Source of the DNA: Oscillibacter sp. | GTDB taxonomy: Bacteria; Bacillota; Clostridia; Oscillospirales; Oscillospiraceae | Reading direction: 5' to 3' | NCBI GenBank assembly: GCA_017547085.1 | Contig: JAFYQM010000055.1 | Location: 1 to 51,644, forward strand | Length of the DNA: 51,644 bases | Shown: one piece after another, positions 8,515-16,560 of the stretch | How the letters are laid out: every line of letters begins with the position of its first letter | How positions within the stretch are numbered: the first letter of the stretch is position 1 | Translations under genes and position numbers: made by a program | Notes under the pieces: generated by a model | Told to the model about the DNA's origin: nothing | Seen by the model: the letters and a program-made list of their open reading frames with translations, nothing else | The model's database searches: none

Positions 8515-10620
8515 TCATCTATCAAAGGGATTGGGCTTTCTCACATAGTTAGAGTTCTCTGCGGGGAGCTTGCCTTCCTTTTCGAAAAACTCGGCGATAT
8601 CGTTCAGCTCCACTTCTTCCCAAGCCTCTCTGGTAGGCCAGCCGGTTTCCAGATCCCACTTGCGGTCCGTGTAGAACATATCTACAAAGTCGTTCCACTC
8701 GTCCCAAGTCACGGTATCCCCCCAGGGATCAGGGAAGGTCATCCACGGATAGACCTGAACGATCTCCATATCGCGGGTTCTCCCGTGATCACGCATGAAG
8801 ATAGCACGTTCAATGATCTTGCCTCTGTCGGCCAGATGGTCAATGTCCTCCATGGTCGCATGTTTTGCGCCCGTGGCGGCTTTGTACATATCCAGTTCCA
8901 TATTGGGACGACCGGGATCGGGATCCTTGAACTCGCACAGCAGCAAGGAGTCCTTCATCTCGTTTCTTCTGATATTATACACAGTGGCATCTACCATCAG
9001 AGGATGATGACAGGGATCATCCTTATACTGAAGATAATTCTCATAATGATCGTGAGAGTGTGCACCGTTTGCCTCGTCACGGGAGCCAATCATGTGCAGG
9101 ATGTTCATGGACACCCAAACATTCTTCTCACATCCCTGCCATCCTCTGCCCTGCCAGTGAGAGCAGCCACCCCAGCTGGTTTCCCAGCTGACGGGAACAA
9201 AGCGTTCTTCACCATCTCGGTTATAGATGCCGTGGCAGATGGTATCGCCAAACTTTTCCTTGCCCAGCGCACGGATCATTCTGCCCATGCCTTCTGCCAA
9301 CAGTTCACCTATGGGTCCCTGACGGTAAGTCATGCAGTCCAGAATGTACTTCGCAAACTGCGGATCACTAAAGTCGATCTTCCGGCCGAAGTCGATGCCC
9401 GCCTCATCAAAGAGACCTTCCTTCTGGCACTGGAAAAGCCAGGTGAACAGCCAGAAATTGATATCCCACTTATCGAGACCGTACTGATTGCAGCACCACA
9501 TCATCATCTTGCCAAACTCGAAATCTGGTCCCCACAGATGCAGTAAATTGCCCGGATAGCAACGCAGATATTCATCCTTTAACGGATCATCCTCATCGCA
9601 GAGAATGGGTACCTGCCACAGGTATTTTCCGGGCTCGGATTGCCTAGGAAAATCAATGTAGGAGCCCAAAGGATAGGGGTTATCGCGCCGCATTGAATAA
9701 GCGCACCCATCCATGCACTTTCCAACCATGGAAACTGCTTCACCAGCGGGATTCAGAGGATTGGGCAGATTATTTCTGGTACACATGCAGATATGGTTAC
9801 AACCCGGATTGCAGGAATTGAACGTCTGATAGAAGCCATTTGCATAAATTGGGAACTCATCACTTCCGAATTTTTCCATATATTCGGGCGGATAGGGCTT
9901 ACCTTTTTCAGGGGTATCGCGCCATGCATGGATCTCCAGCGTCTTCTCGATATCCATGGGAGCGATGGTGCCCGTGCCTCTGGCAACAATAGCCTTCAGG
10001 TTTTTATACCCCCAAACAGCACCGAAACCGGGCATTGCAAATGCACTGTCGGCATGGGTGACAATGGATGCGTGACGACACTGGTTTTCACCGGCAGGAC
10101 CGATTACAAGGGAGGAAGACTTTCTTCCGTAAATGCCAAACAGCTTTTCCTGTGTATCAGTCACAAACATTCCCTTGAGTTCACTTGCATCCTCGAAGGA
10201 AATCTTGTCATCATCAATCACGACATAAGTAAAGGAATCTGCTTTTCCAGTGAGGATAAATCCATCGTAGCCTGCCCACTTGAGCACAGCGCCGAAATAA
10301 CCTCCGCAACAGGTATGTGCATACTGTTCGGGAATCGTCTTCGGAGAAATGCCGGTCATGATGGAACGGCCCGCATAAGGAAGACCGGTACCGGCCAGAG
10401 GACCAGTCATGTAGATTAGGGTATTCTCCGCGGAAAGTGCGGGAACACCGCCCTTGGCCTCATCCCAGTACACCCTGTTTGCCATAGCGCGGCCACCAAC
10501 GTAGTCATTGGCATACTTTTCCGTGGGGATGATAGAGGTAGTCTTGCTCGTCAAGTCAATCTTTAGGATTTTGCCCGCATAGCAGGAGGGCAGCTGGTCA
10601 AAAAACACCTTCTTTGCCAT
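8515..10620 (-). CDS. AOR-family tungstopterin aldehyde ferredoxin oxidoreductase
   Basis: A 701-residue member of the aldehyde:ferredoxin oxidoreductase family, which oxidises aldehydes to acids with a tungsto-bispterin and one [4Fe-4S] cluster. The N-terminal pterin-binding domain has GGRAMANRVYWDEA, MTGPLAGTGLPYAGR and CCGGYFGAVLKWAGYDGFI. Cluster cysteines are C270, C274, C278 (plus C280) and C562 in LLCEF. The first pair is CX3C instead of the CX2C of the classical enzyme, a possible subclade mark. Its start overlaps the ferredoxin stop by one base (TAATG), which implies tight coupling. With the polyferredoxin it resembles two-subunit AorAB-type enzymes. The substrate is unknown; the neighbouring lactonase and importer point to a sugar-derived aldehyde (inference). 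Confidence 0.9.
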   Translation of the reverse strand: MAKKVFFDQLPSCYAGKILKIDLTSKTTSIIPTEKYANDYVGGRAMANRVYWDEAKGGVPALSAENTLIYMTGPLAGTGLPYAGRSIMTGISPKTIPEQYAHTCCGGYFGAVLKWAGYDGFILTGKADSFTYVVIDDDKISFEDASELKGMFVTDTQEKLFGIYGRKSSSLVIGPAGENQCRHASIVTHADSAFAMPGFGAVWGYKNLKAIVARGTGTIAPMDIEKTLEIHAWRDTPEKGKPYPPEYMEKFGSDEFPIYANGFYQTFNSCNPGCNHICMCTRNNLPNPLNPAGEAVSMVGKCMDGCAYSMRRDNPYPLGSYIDFPRQSEPGKYLWQVPILCDEDDPLKDEYLRCYPGNLLHLWGPDFEFGKMMMWCCNQYGLDKWDINFWLFTWLFQCQKEGLFDEAGIDFGRKIDFSDPQFAKYILDCMTYRQGPIGELLAEGMGRMIRALGKEKFGDTICHGIYNRDGEERFVPVSWETSWGGCSHWQGRGWQGCEKNVWVSMNILHMIGSRDEANGAHSHDHYENYLQYKDDPCHHPLMVDATVYNIRRNEMKDSLLLCEFKDPDPGRPNMELDMYKAATGAKHATMEDIDHLADRGKIIERAIFMRDHGRTRDMEIVQVYPWMTFPDPWGDTVTWDEWNDFVDMFYTDRKWDLETGWPTREAWEEVELNDIAEFFEKEGKLPAENSNYVRKPNPFDR

Positions 10621-11102
10621 TACTTGTTACCTCCTAACTTCTCGGGAACATAGGGCAGGGGATCGGAAGCCAGACCCAGGCACACCACAGGACATTCCTT
10701 GATGCACTGGGGACCGCCTTCACGGGTGCGGCATAGGTCGCACTTGTGGGCCTTGCGGTTCTTCTTGTCCATGGTGATGCGGGAAGGAGTGAACTTACAG
10801 TTCTTAGCACACAGGCCGCAGCCGATACACTCTTCCTCGTTGATGTAAACGATGCCGTTTTCATCGACGCACATGGCCTTGTCCTTCTTGGGACACTTTT
10901 CGTAGCAGGGATGATCCTCGCAGTGTTCGCAGACATAGACCTTGTGCTTGAGCTGGTCCAGCCGCCCCAGCTCAACCTTGATGCCGCCGTGGCAGGGGCC
11001 GGTCACGCCGTCGTGAACGAGGGCGCAGAACAGCTCGCAGCTGGAGCAGCCGATGCAGTGGCTGTAGGCATCAGGATACTGAACAATATGGTCATTTTTC
11101 AT
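10620..11102 (-). CDS. Polyferredoxin electron-transfer subunit with four [4Fe-4S] motifs
   Basis: A 160-residue 4Fe-4S dicluster-type protein (HycB/CooF/AorA-like). Sixteen cysteines fall in four groups: CIGCSSCELFC, CEHCEDHPCYEKCP, CIGCGLCAKNC and CDLCX9CIKECP, enough for four [4Fe-4S] clusters. It presumably takes electrons from the AOR-family subunit encoded directly downstream (stop and start overlap by one base) and passes them to ferredoxin or another acceptor. A TTG one codon upstream is possible, but the ATG at 11102 (MKNDHIVQYP) with GGAGG nine bases before it is preferred. It is the first gene of the operon, under the promoter at 11246-11273 and the phased operator at 11203-11232. 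Confidence 0.9.
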   Translation of the reverse strand: MKNDHIVQYPDAYSHCIGCSSCELFCALVHDGVTGPCHGGIKVELGRLDQLKHKVYVCEHCEDHPCYEKCPKKDKAMCVDENGIVYINEEECIGCGLCAKNCKFTPSRITMDKKNRKAHKCDLCRTREGGPQCIKECPVVCLGLASDPLPYVPEKLGGNK

Positions 11103-11202
11103 CAATTAGTGCCTCCTTTTGAACCGCATGTTCAGATTAGGCTTTCATTTTCCCATTACACGCGCGTTACATCAGTCTTATAACTTAAAACTCACAAATA
11201 GA

Positions 11203-11232
11203 TGCGCACGCATTTGCGCATCCGCATGCGCA
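11203..11232. promoter_or_regulatory. Operator O1: three TGCGCA palindromes at exact 12-bp pitch
   Basis: TGCGCA occurs at 11203, 11215 and 11227, each 12 bp from the next. The last two are embedded in TTGCGCAT-N4-ATGCGCAT, and the outer pair forms GATGCGCA...TGCGCATC. The cluster lies from about +7 to +36 of the minus-strand promoter at 11246-11273, the classic place for a repressor roadblock. A second site with the same architecture lies at 11375-11392. The LacI-family protein encoded at 11537 is the obvious candidate to bind it (inference). Confidence 0.75.
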
Positions 11233-11245
11233 TCTTTTTTTGTAA

Positions 11246-11273
11246 ATTATACATCATTCACGCCAAATGTCAA
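11246..11273 (-). promoter_or_regulatory. Sigma-A promoter of the ferredoxin/AOR/lactonase/ABC operon
   Basis: On the minus strand a perfect TTGACA (11273-11268), a 16-bp spacer and a perfect TATAAT (11251-11246). Transcription would start near 11239 and run through operator O1 into the polyferredoxin gene. Confidence 0.8.
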
Positions 11274-11374
11274 CACCACTTGTAATAATCTCTATAATCC
11301 ACGGAATATTACCTTATTTTTCGTCATTTTATATAGCCATAACTTTACAAAAAAACTTGTGCAGCTCTTTGTTT

Positions 11375-11392
11375 TGCGCATTCAGATGCGCA
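11375..11392. promoter_or_regulatory. Operator O2: two TGCGCA palindromes at 12-bp pitch
   Basis: TTGCGCAT-N4-ATGCGCAA (11374-11393) has the same half-site and spacer layout as O1. Its TGCGCA copies start at 11375 and 11387. It lies upstream of both divergent transcription units, about 145 bp from the start of the LacI-family gene. The last hexamer of O1 and the first of O2 start 148 bp apart, close to 14 helical turns, so the two sites could be bridged by one tetramer (inference). Confidence 0.7.
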
Positions 11393-11536
11393 ATTATTGG
11401 CAAAAAATTATAGCACCTGCCCAAATAGCAGCGCATCCAGCTCGTCAAATTATTTCTTTTATATATTGAAAATATTTTTTCTTTGGTTATAATTGGTATA
11501 ATAATGCTATAAAATGCTTGTACGGGAGTCTATCTT

Positions 11537-12634
11537 ATGGAAAAAGTAACTAAGGTAACTATTGAAGACATTAGCAAGGCTTTGAATCTTTCAAAAGGCA
11601 CGATATACCGATCCTTGCATAATACCGGCCGCGTTAGCGAAAAAACCAAACAGCGCGTAAAAGAATATGCCAAGCAAATAGGCTATCAACCCAATATAAG
11701 CGCCCAAGGAATCGCTCGGCAAAAAAAGTACAAGTTAGCCTGTTTATATCCTATCGCAAGAAAAGAAATTGCCGATTGGTGGATTCCTGTTCGCGAAGGA
11801 ACAGAAAAAGCTGCACAAGAACTATCGGATTTTGGCTCCGAAGTAACTTTTTTCTACTATATTTCCGATAATCTTATTGATCCTTCCTCACACACCGATC
11901 CCAGCATTCTTCTTAATAAAATTGAAAACGATGAGGTTGACGCCTTATTGCTGGTTCCATCAATCCAGCACGATGTGATGTCTATACTAAACGCCGCCAA
12001 CCAGAAAAACATCCCCGTCGTATGCATTAACGCAGATTCCCCGCTTTCTTCTCAAAGATTATTCTATTATGGTCCAGACGAAGAACGCGCAGGGCAACTG
12101 GCTGGCGAACTGCTCGGAAAATTTATGAACGCGCAAGGACACATGGCATTAGTTGGCGCTGATGGCACCGACTTTTATCGAATAGCCTTTAGAAAAAAAG
12201 GAGTTTTTAATCAACTTTGCCAATATTTCCCAAAAATTAAAGTTACTCAGTACACATTCCCCAGAAACGATTTTCGCCAATATCTCCGAAATATGTTACG
12301 CGATTCCCCCGACACATTTTCTGCACTATATGTTCCCGAAGCAGCCTTTCTTTTCGATTCCGCGCAAATCATTAAGGAACTTAATTTAACAAATATTGTT
12401 GTTGTTGGCCACGAATGTATCGGCGATTGCAAACAGCTATTGGAAGAAGGTTGGATTCATGCATGTATATGCCAAGAAACCTTCTCCCAAGGATATTACC
12501 CCGTCAAATTATTATACAGAGCGCTCCTCAATGGAGAAACTTTAAAACACACATACCACAGCAACGTTAATGTTGTATTTCGCTGCAATAGCATACAGCT
12601 TTGCGAAAACGAAGAAGGTTGCGGTTTCAGATGA
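11537..12634 (+). CDS. LacI-family transcriptional regulator
   Basis: A 365-residue LacI/GalR regulator. Residues 6-60 form the HTH and hinge (VTIEDISKALNLSKGTIYRSL, then RVKEYAKQIGYQPNISAQGIAR). The remainder is a periplasmic-binding-protein-like ligand domain, with VDALLLVPSIQ and IPVVCINADSP resembling sugar-binding members. The ribosome site is weak (GGGAG before the ATG), as is common for regulators, and codon use is more AT-rich than in the flanking metabolic genes. It is divergent from the ferredoxin/AOR/lactonase/ABC operon, with phased TGCGCA palindromes between them, so local repression relieved by the imported sugar or its product is likely (inference). A bidirectional terminator follows at 12721. 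Confidence 0.92.
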   Translation: MEKVTKVTIEDISKALNLSKGTIYRSLHNTGRVSEKTKQRVKEYAKQIGYQPNISAQGIARQKKYKLACLYPIARKEIADWWIPVREGTEKAAQELSDFGSEVTFFYYISDNLIDPSSHTDPSILLNKIENDEVDALLLVPSIQHDVMSILNAANQKNIPVVCINADSPLSSQRLFYYGPDEERAGQLAGELLGKFMNAQGHMALVGADGTDFYRIAFRKKGVFNQLCQYFPKIKVTQYTFPRNDFRQYLRNMLRDSPDTFSALYVPEAAFLFDSAQIIKELNLTNIVVVGHECIGDCKQLLEEGWIHACICQETFSQGYYPVKLLYRALLNGETLKHTYHSNVNVVFRCNSIQLCENEEGCGFR

Positions 12635-12720
12635 CCAATCAATGTAAATCATTACAATCCATATGAACCGCATACAGCTTTCCCGTTTTGGCACATTACA
12701 CCGATACTAAGTATATAAAA

Positions 12721-12761
12721 AACTGAGAGCAGCCGCCTTCCAAGGCCGCCCTCAGTTTTTT
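12721..12761. terminator. Bidirectional terminator between lacI-family and CoA-transferase genes
   Basis: The hairpin is based on AACTGAG...CTCAGTT with an inner GCCTT/AAGGC stem. TTTTTT follows on the plus strand, and a matching A-run (T-run on the minus strand) precedes it. It lies between the convergent ends of two genes. Confidence 0.8.
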
Positions 12762-12776
12762 ATGTTATTAGCTCCC

Positions 12777-13970
12777 TTAGATGTCTCCGGCATCTTTTAA
12801 ATGCTGGATTTCTTCTTCACTCAGACCCAGCAGGCCTCCATAGACCTCTTCATTGTGTTCGCCTAAATCCGGCGCGGGAGTAAACTGTAATTCCTCATCC
12901 GAAAAATGCAGCGGAGTTCCAGGAAATGTTACTAGACCCAGGCCCGGGACTTCAAGTTTAACGGTGGCATTTCTTGCATAAGTAGCTGGTGAACGCATGA
13001 CATCTCCCAAATCCTTGATTTTTCCACCCGGCACACCGATTTGATCAAATATTTCATCCCATTCGTCACCGGTCTTTTTTTGAATCTCACGCTCCACAGC
13101 TGCGTTGATAAGATCATAATACTCAGGCATCAAACGAGTATCATGATCTTTAAATTTCGGATCATGCAAAAACGGATCATCCATGACAGTTAACAGTCTG
13201 TTAAACAAACCATCCTGTCCAGCCAAGCAAATCACTAAACCATCCTTGCTTTTGAAAAGGCCAGCAGGACAATCATATGCATTTTTGGTAGAATTGCGCG
13301 TAATAATGCCTGACTGGTCAAAGAACGGGATAAATGTATTCAAACTGAACAGGCAGCTGTCATACATCGCGGTATCAATATATTGCCCCTTACCACTGGT
13401 ATCTCTCCTGCGCAGCGCAGCTAATACCGCAATGGTTGTCCACATACCAGCCATGATATCAATAAACCAAATACCGCCTGTAATGCGAGGACCTGCCTCA
13501 GAACGATTGATATCCATAATGCCAGAAGATGCTGCCATAATAGAATCAAACCCCGGCCGCAGATAGTAGGGACTCCCTTCCCCATATCCATTGATAGATG
13601 CCATGATAAGTTGCGGGTTGATCCGATGTACTTCTTCCCAGCCAAAGCCCATTTTTTCCATGGTGCCGGGGCGGAAATTCTCAATCAACACATCAGATGT
13701 TTCAATTAATTTCCGGAGCAGTTCTTTGCCTGCTTCACTGCGGAAATTAATTGTGACGCTTTTTTTGTTGCGATTTTCTGTAGGATAATACAGATTGACC
13801 CCATTTACATGCTCACCGCTGTGACGCGTGTCATCGCCCCAGCCGGTCTTCTCGACCTTGATCACTTCTGCACCCAAGTCACCCAAGGTCATACCGCAGG
13901 TAGGGCAGGAAATATGGCGGCCAAGATCAAGCACACGAATCCCTGCAAGAGGACCGATATTTGCGCTCAT
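12777..13970 (-). CDS. Family III CoA-transferase (CaiB/BaiF type)
   Basis: A 397-residue family III acyl-CoA transferase, which moves CoA between carboxylic acids through an aspartyl-CoA anhydride. Hallmarks are LAGIRVLDLGR at the N-terminus, GDLGAEVIKVE, the VLIENFRPGTMEKMGFG region, and Asp171 in WFIDIMAG at the place of the catalytic Asp169 of formyl-CoA transferase. It is 24 bp downstream of a beta-aminoacyl-CoA ammonia-lyase-like gene, so it probably activates a beta-amino acid or unloads the enoyl product (inference). A good AAAGGAG site precedes the ATG. The true acids are not readable from sequence. Confidence 0.9.
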   Translation of the reverse strand: MSANIGPLAGIRVLDLGRHISCPTCGMTLGDLGAEVIKVEKTGWGDDTRHSGEHVNGVNLYYPTENRNKKSVTINFRSEAGKELLRKLIETSDVLIENFRPGTMEKMGFGWEEVHRINPQLIMASINGYGEGSPYYLRPGFDSIMAASSGIMDINRSEAGPRITGGIWFIDIMAGMWTTIAVLAALRRRDTSGKGQYIDTAMYDSCLFSLNTFIPFFDQSGIITRNSTKNAYDCPAGLFKSKDGLVICLAGQDGLFNRLLTVMDDPFLHDPKFKDHDTRLMPEYYDLINAAVEREIQKKTGDEWDEIFDQIGVPGGKIKDLGDVMRSPATYARNATVKLEVPGLGLVTFPGTPLHFSDEELQFTPAPDLGEHNEEVYGGLLGLSEEEIQHLKDAGDI

Positions 13971-13994
13971 TATTTGTGTCTCCTTTCCAATTTG

Positions 13995-14372
13995 TCAGTG
14001 GGGTTTTACCACCAGCACTACCGTGCCATCCGCTGCCAAAATTGGTTCTTCCAAAATCGTAGCCGTATAGGACCCATCGTTTGCATACTCAATGGTCTTC
14101 ATAATCGTAAAGGAATATATACGAGACGTATTTCCTTCCTTTTCCAGTTTTAGTGTAATATGCAGCTCGTCCATAGCATGTACTTCTGCCCGGAAATTAG
14201 CATTCATGTTGGCAATTAATCCACCCGTTCCTTCTCTGGCGCTGCTCAAACAAGCAATGCAATCTCCTACATATTGCAGTAACCGTGCACCAGCCACCAG
14301 ATACCCGCGATAATGGCAATCATCCGCACCAGGTCTAACAATGTGTTCCCATTCCGTAATATTTTTGTTCAT
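13995..14372 (-). CDS. Hotdog-fold beta-aminoacyl-CoA ammonia-lyase-like protein (Kal/Acl family)
   Basis: A 125-residue single-domain hotdog protein. From memory of the family, three stretches line up with 3-aminobutyryl-CoA ammonia-lyase of lysine fermentation and with beta-alanyl-CoA ammonia-lyase: DCHYRGYLVAGARLLQYVGD (18-37, the 'AHYGGNLVDGARxL' signature), GNTSR (80-84) and LEEPI (107-111). The family eliminates ammonia from a beta-aminoacyl-CoA to give an enoyl-CoA. The Gly-Asn-Leu-Val-Asp part of the signature reads Gly-Tyr-Leu-Val-Ala here, so the acid residue is changed and the substrate may differ. It is followed at 24 bp by a CoA-transferase. The start has GGAGG at good spacing. 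A plain thioesterase is the main alternative. Confidence 0.7.
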   Translation of the reverse strand: MNKNITEWEHIVRPGADDCHYRGYLVAGARLLQYVGDCIACLSSAREGTGGLIANMNANFRAEVHAMDELHITLKLEKEGNTSRIYSFTIMKTIEYANDGSYTATILEEPILAADGTVVLVVKPH

Positions 14373-14939
14373 GTATGTTTCCTCCTTATGTAATATATGG
14401 CCTATCAGGCCTTACCTCAATAATTCCCTCTATCCACTACATATGACAATTTTGTTCCCTTCAAATCCGCCAAATAGCGAGGCCGCCAAACGCCAGCAAA
14501 TTCCGATATCCAACTCTACCCCTTCAACATCTCCTCTTTTCTATTGATCAAAATCTAAACTATTTACAAATTTTCTATATGCTGATATATTACTTGCACC
14601 ACCCCCATGAGTACAGTTCATGTTTTTCATTGTCCCGTGCAAAAAAACCGAACATACATTTTCCGGGACAATAACTACAAAAATTCTCCTCATGCATAAT
14701 TACTCTCCATATGGAAGCACCTTCCTAAGGCATTCCTTTGTCCAAATGTTTTCCCCTCTGCGGCAACAACAGCCGGTTTGCATTTTGCGAAGCAGGTATC
14801 GTTCAAAATTGTCTTAATTGGACTTTTATCTTGGATTCGCAAATAGTTTTTTGGTCCAAAACAGCAAAAAGTAGCTTGTCTGTTTTCACAGTAGTAACGT
14901 GGCTTTAGCAAGGTTTAATATCTCTTTAGGATAGATAAA

Positions 14940-14972
14940 AGAGCAAGTTTTCTTGAAAAGAAAACTTGCTCT
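14940..14972 (-). terminator. Perfect 15-bp hairpin with minus-strand T-run
   Basis: AGAGCAAGTTTTCTT pairs with AAGAAAACTTGCTCT around a GAA loop. A short T-run (TTTTATC) follows only on the minus strand. No minus-strand gene ends here, so it may insulate the ammonia-lyase gene from antisense transcription, or be a relic of a lost gene. Confidence 0.5.
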
Positions 14973-15024
14973 CTTGAAAAACAATGTCAATTTTTATCCA
15001 TACTATTGGGGAGCATATAATGGC

Positions 15025-15046
15025 GACCCACAATTTATTGTGGGTC
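15025..15046. promoter_or_regulatory. 22-bp palindrome, likely LysR-type operator
   Basis: GACCCACAAT-TT-ATTGTGGGTC is a perfect 10-bp inverted repeat centred 92 bp before the LysR-type start codon and just upstream of a plausible -10 element (TAAAAT near 15060). Position and symmetry fit an autoregulatory site of the LysR-type protein; binding is inferred. Confidence 0.5.
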
Positions 15047-15127
15047 ACAAATTTTTAGTGTAAAATATTTTTATCGGTTTTTACAATGCACTCTTAAAAC
15101 AGTCGAGCTTCAGGAGGTAGAATCTTC

Positions 15128-16003
15128 ATGAACATTGAAGAACTAATCACATTTGTTACTCTGGCAAACACGAAAAATTTCAGGCTCACCAGCGAACAAC
15201 TATTTTGCTCTCCCTCGACTATCAGCGCTCGAATTCAGACACTGGAACAAGAGCTGGGAGAAAAGCTGTTCGAACGCAACAACAAGTCTGTTCGGATTAC
15301 AGATAGCGGCAGCATCTTTTATCCATATGCAAAAGAAATGCTTGTTTTGTGGAATAAAGGCAAAGAAAACATTAGTACAGGAAGCCAGTTTCGCAAACAC
15401 ATTACAATCAGCGCCCCAGCTTCTATCTGGACCAGCGAAACCCTTTCCATTGTACAAACACTGATGGAAGCAAATCGTTCCACAGCCTACCACTTAGTTG
15501 CCTATCATTCCATTGAAGTTTTAGAAAGATTAGCAAACAACACAATTGATTTCGGTTTAACTTTGCAAAAATCGTGGCACCCCGATTTAGAATGTGTAGA
15601 ATTAAGATCCAGCAGTTCACTCTTTCTTGTAGCCAGCCCGTCAATTTCTTTGCCCACGGATTTCCTTTTAACGCCAGATACAATCCAGCATGTCCCTTTT
15701 TGTTTTGTTAAACAGAACAAGCTTGTTGATTTCTGGTTTGAAAACAATTACAAATGCAACTCCTATTATCTATCAGCAGAAAACATGCCAATTTTCATCC
15801 AGTTGCTATTAAATGGACTCGGTATCGGCTTTCTCCCAGAGCGCTGTGCACTTCCGTATCTTAAATCTGGCCAGCTGGTTTCTTATCCATATATGTTTTC
15901 TGACACGTTACCCCAAGAAACTATTTACGGTGTTTATCACAAAGGAAATCTCTCCAAAATAGCAGATATTCTGCAAGCATTTAATTGTATAAAAAATAAT
16001 TAA
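15128..16003 (+). CDS. LysR-family transcriptional regulator
   Basis: A 291-residue LysR-type regulator. The winged HTH is at residues 1-60 (MNIEELITFVTLANTKNFRL, then SPSTISARIQTLEQELGEKLFER), followed by a two-lobed effector domain ending in GIGFLPERCALPYLKSGQL. It has a strong CAGGAGG ribosome site. It faces away from the ammonia-lyase/CoA-transferase pair across a 755-bp gap with a palindrome near its own promoter, so it may control that pair as well as itself (inference). Codon use is AT-rich, like the LacI-family gene. Confidence 0.92.
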   Translation: MNIEELITFVTLANTKNFRLTSEQLFCSPSTISARIQTLEQELGEKLFERNNKSVRITDSGSIFYPYAKEMLVLWNKGKENISTGSQFRKHITISAPASIWTSETLSIVQTLMEANRSTAYHLVAYHSIEVLERLANNTIDFGLTLQKSWHPDLECVELRSSSSLFLVASPSISLPTDFLLTPDTIQHVPFCFVKQNKLVDFWFENNYKCNSYYLSAENMPIFIQLLLNGLGIGFLPERCALPYLKSGQLVSYPYMFSDTLPQETIYGVYHKGNLSKIADILQAFNCIKNN

Positions 16004-16091
16004 CTATCTAATATCACAGGTTTCCAAAGTGCAGCAATACTATAATGGCCATGGTGTGTTTTGATCTATCACTAATTCAGTTGTAAAACTG

Positions 16092-16560
16092 TTAATGCTT
16101 TTTCAACATTTTCTCAACTATATAAAATAATTTCCCAGCAAAAAGAGTCTCTGCTTTCTTGGGAAGTCTGACGCTCCCCGGAACAATATCCATTATGCTA
16201 TCGCAGCTAAACCGAGCAAACCCATCATGGTCATTGACATAGCGAAATCCATCTATCCAATCTCTTCTTATTGTTTTGAGAACTACTCCCGGTTTTTTAC
16301 CTGTGAACTGCAATTTTCTGGTAAAGGCATCTTTGAAATTTGAAAACATCAATAATTCTGCAAAACACAAATTTATATTTCCGATGCTATGGTTGTTAGT
16401 ATCATATTCAGCGCTTCGCATCAACTTTGCCAGAAACACACGCTAAGTTCTGACATTGGCTTTTTGATGAGGATAGTTTATTGGCTACACAATAGAAGTC
16501 TCCGATTTCTTCCTTAAATGCATTGTGGAGCAGTCCTTTAAAATAATTGCACTTTTACAA
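16092..16560 (-). pseudogene. Degenerate fic copy (frameshifted, catalytic motif lost)
   Basis: Translating 16560-16440 on the minus strand gives KCNYFKGLLHNAFKEE and GDFYCVANKL, aligned to ECDYFKGLPRDEF and VDFYCVTNEL of the intact Fic protein at 16869-17456. After a frame change the copy continues as RT-stop-RVFLAKLMRSAEYD against RTQRAFLTQLIRNAGYD. The catalytic HPFREGNG segment is replaced by unrelated residues. Similarity fades near 16330. The open frame 16092-16439 continues into about 75 residues I do not recognise. This is therefore a dead paralog of the neighbouring toxin, probably from an old tandem duplication. Confidence 0.75.

Larger units (their letters stand above)
14373..15127. 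other. 755-bp divergent intergenic region
   Basis: No convincing gene is present; the short ORFs here lack ribosome sites and protein-like composition. It holds the upstream sequence of the ammonia-lyase-like gene, a 15-bp perfect hairpin at 14940-14972 and a 22-bp palindrome at 15025-15046 just before the LysR-type gene. Composition is AT-rich compared with the flanking genes. Confidence 0.6.

Noticed and set aside
16092-16439. Independent 115-residue gene
   Set aside because: Its N-terminal part aligns to the middle of the Fic protein in a broken copy, and no ribosome site precedes it; treated as part of a fic pseudogene.
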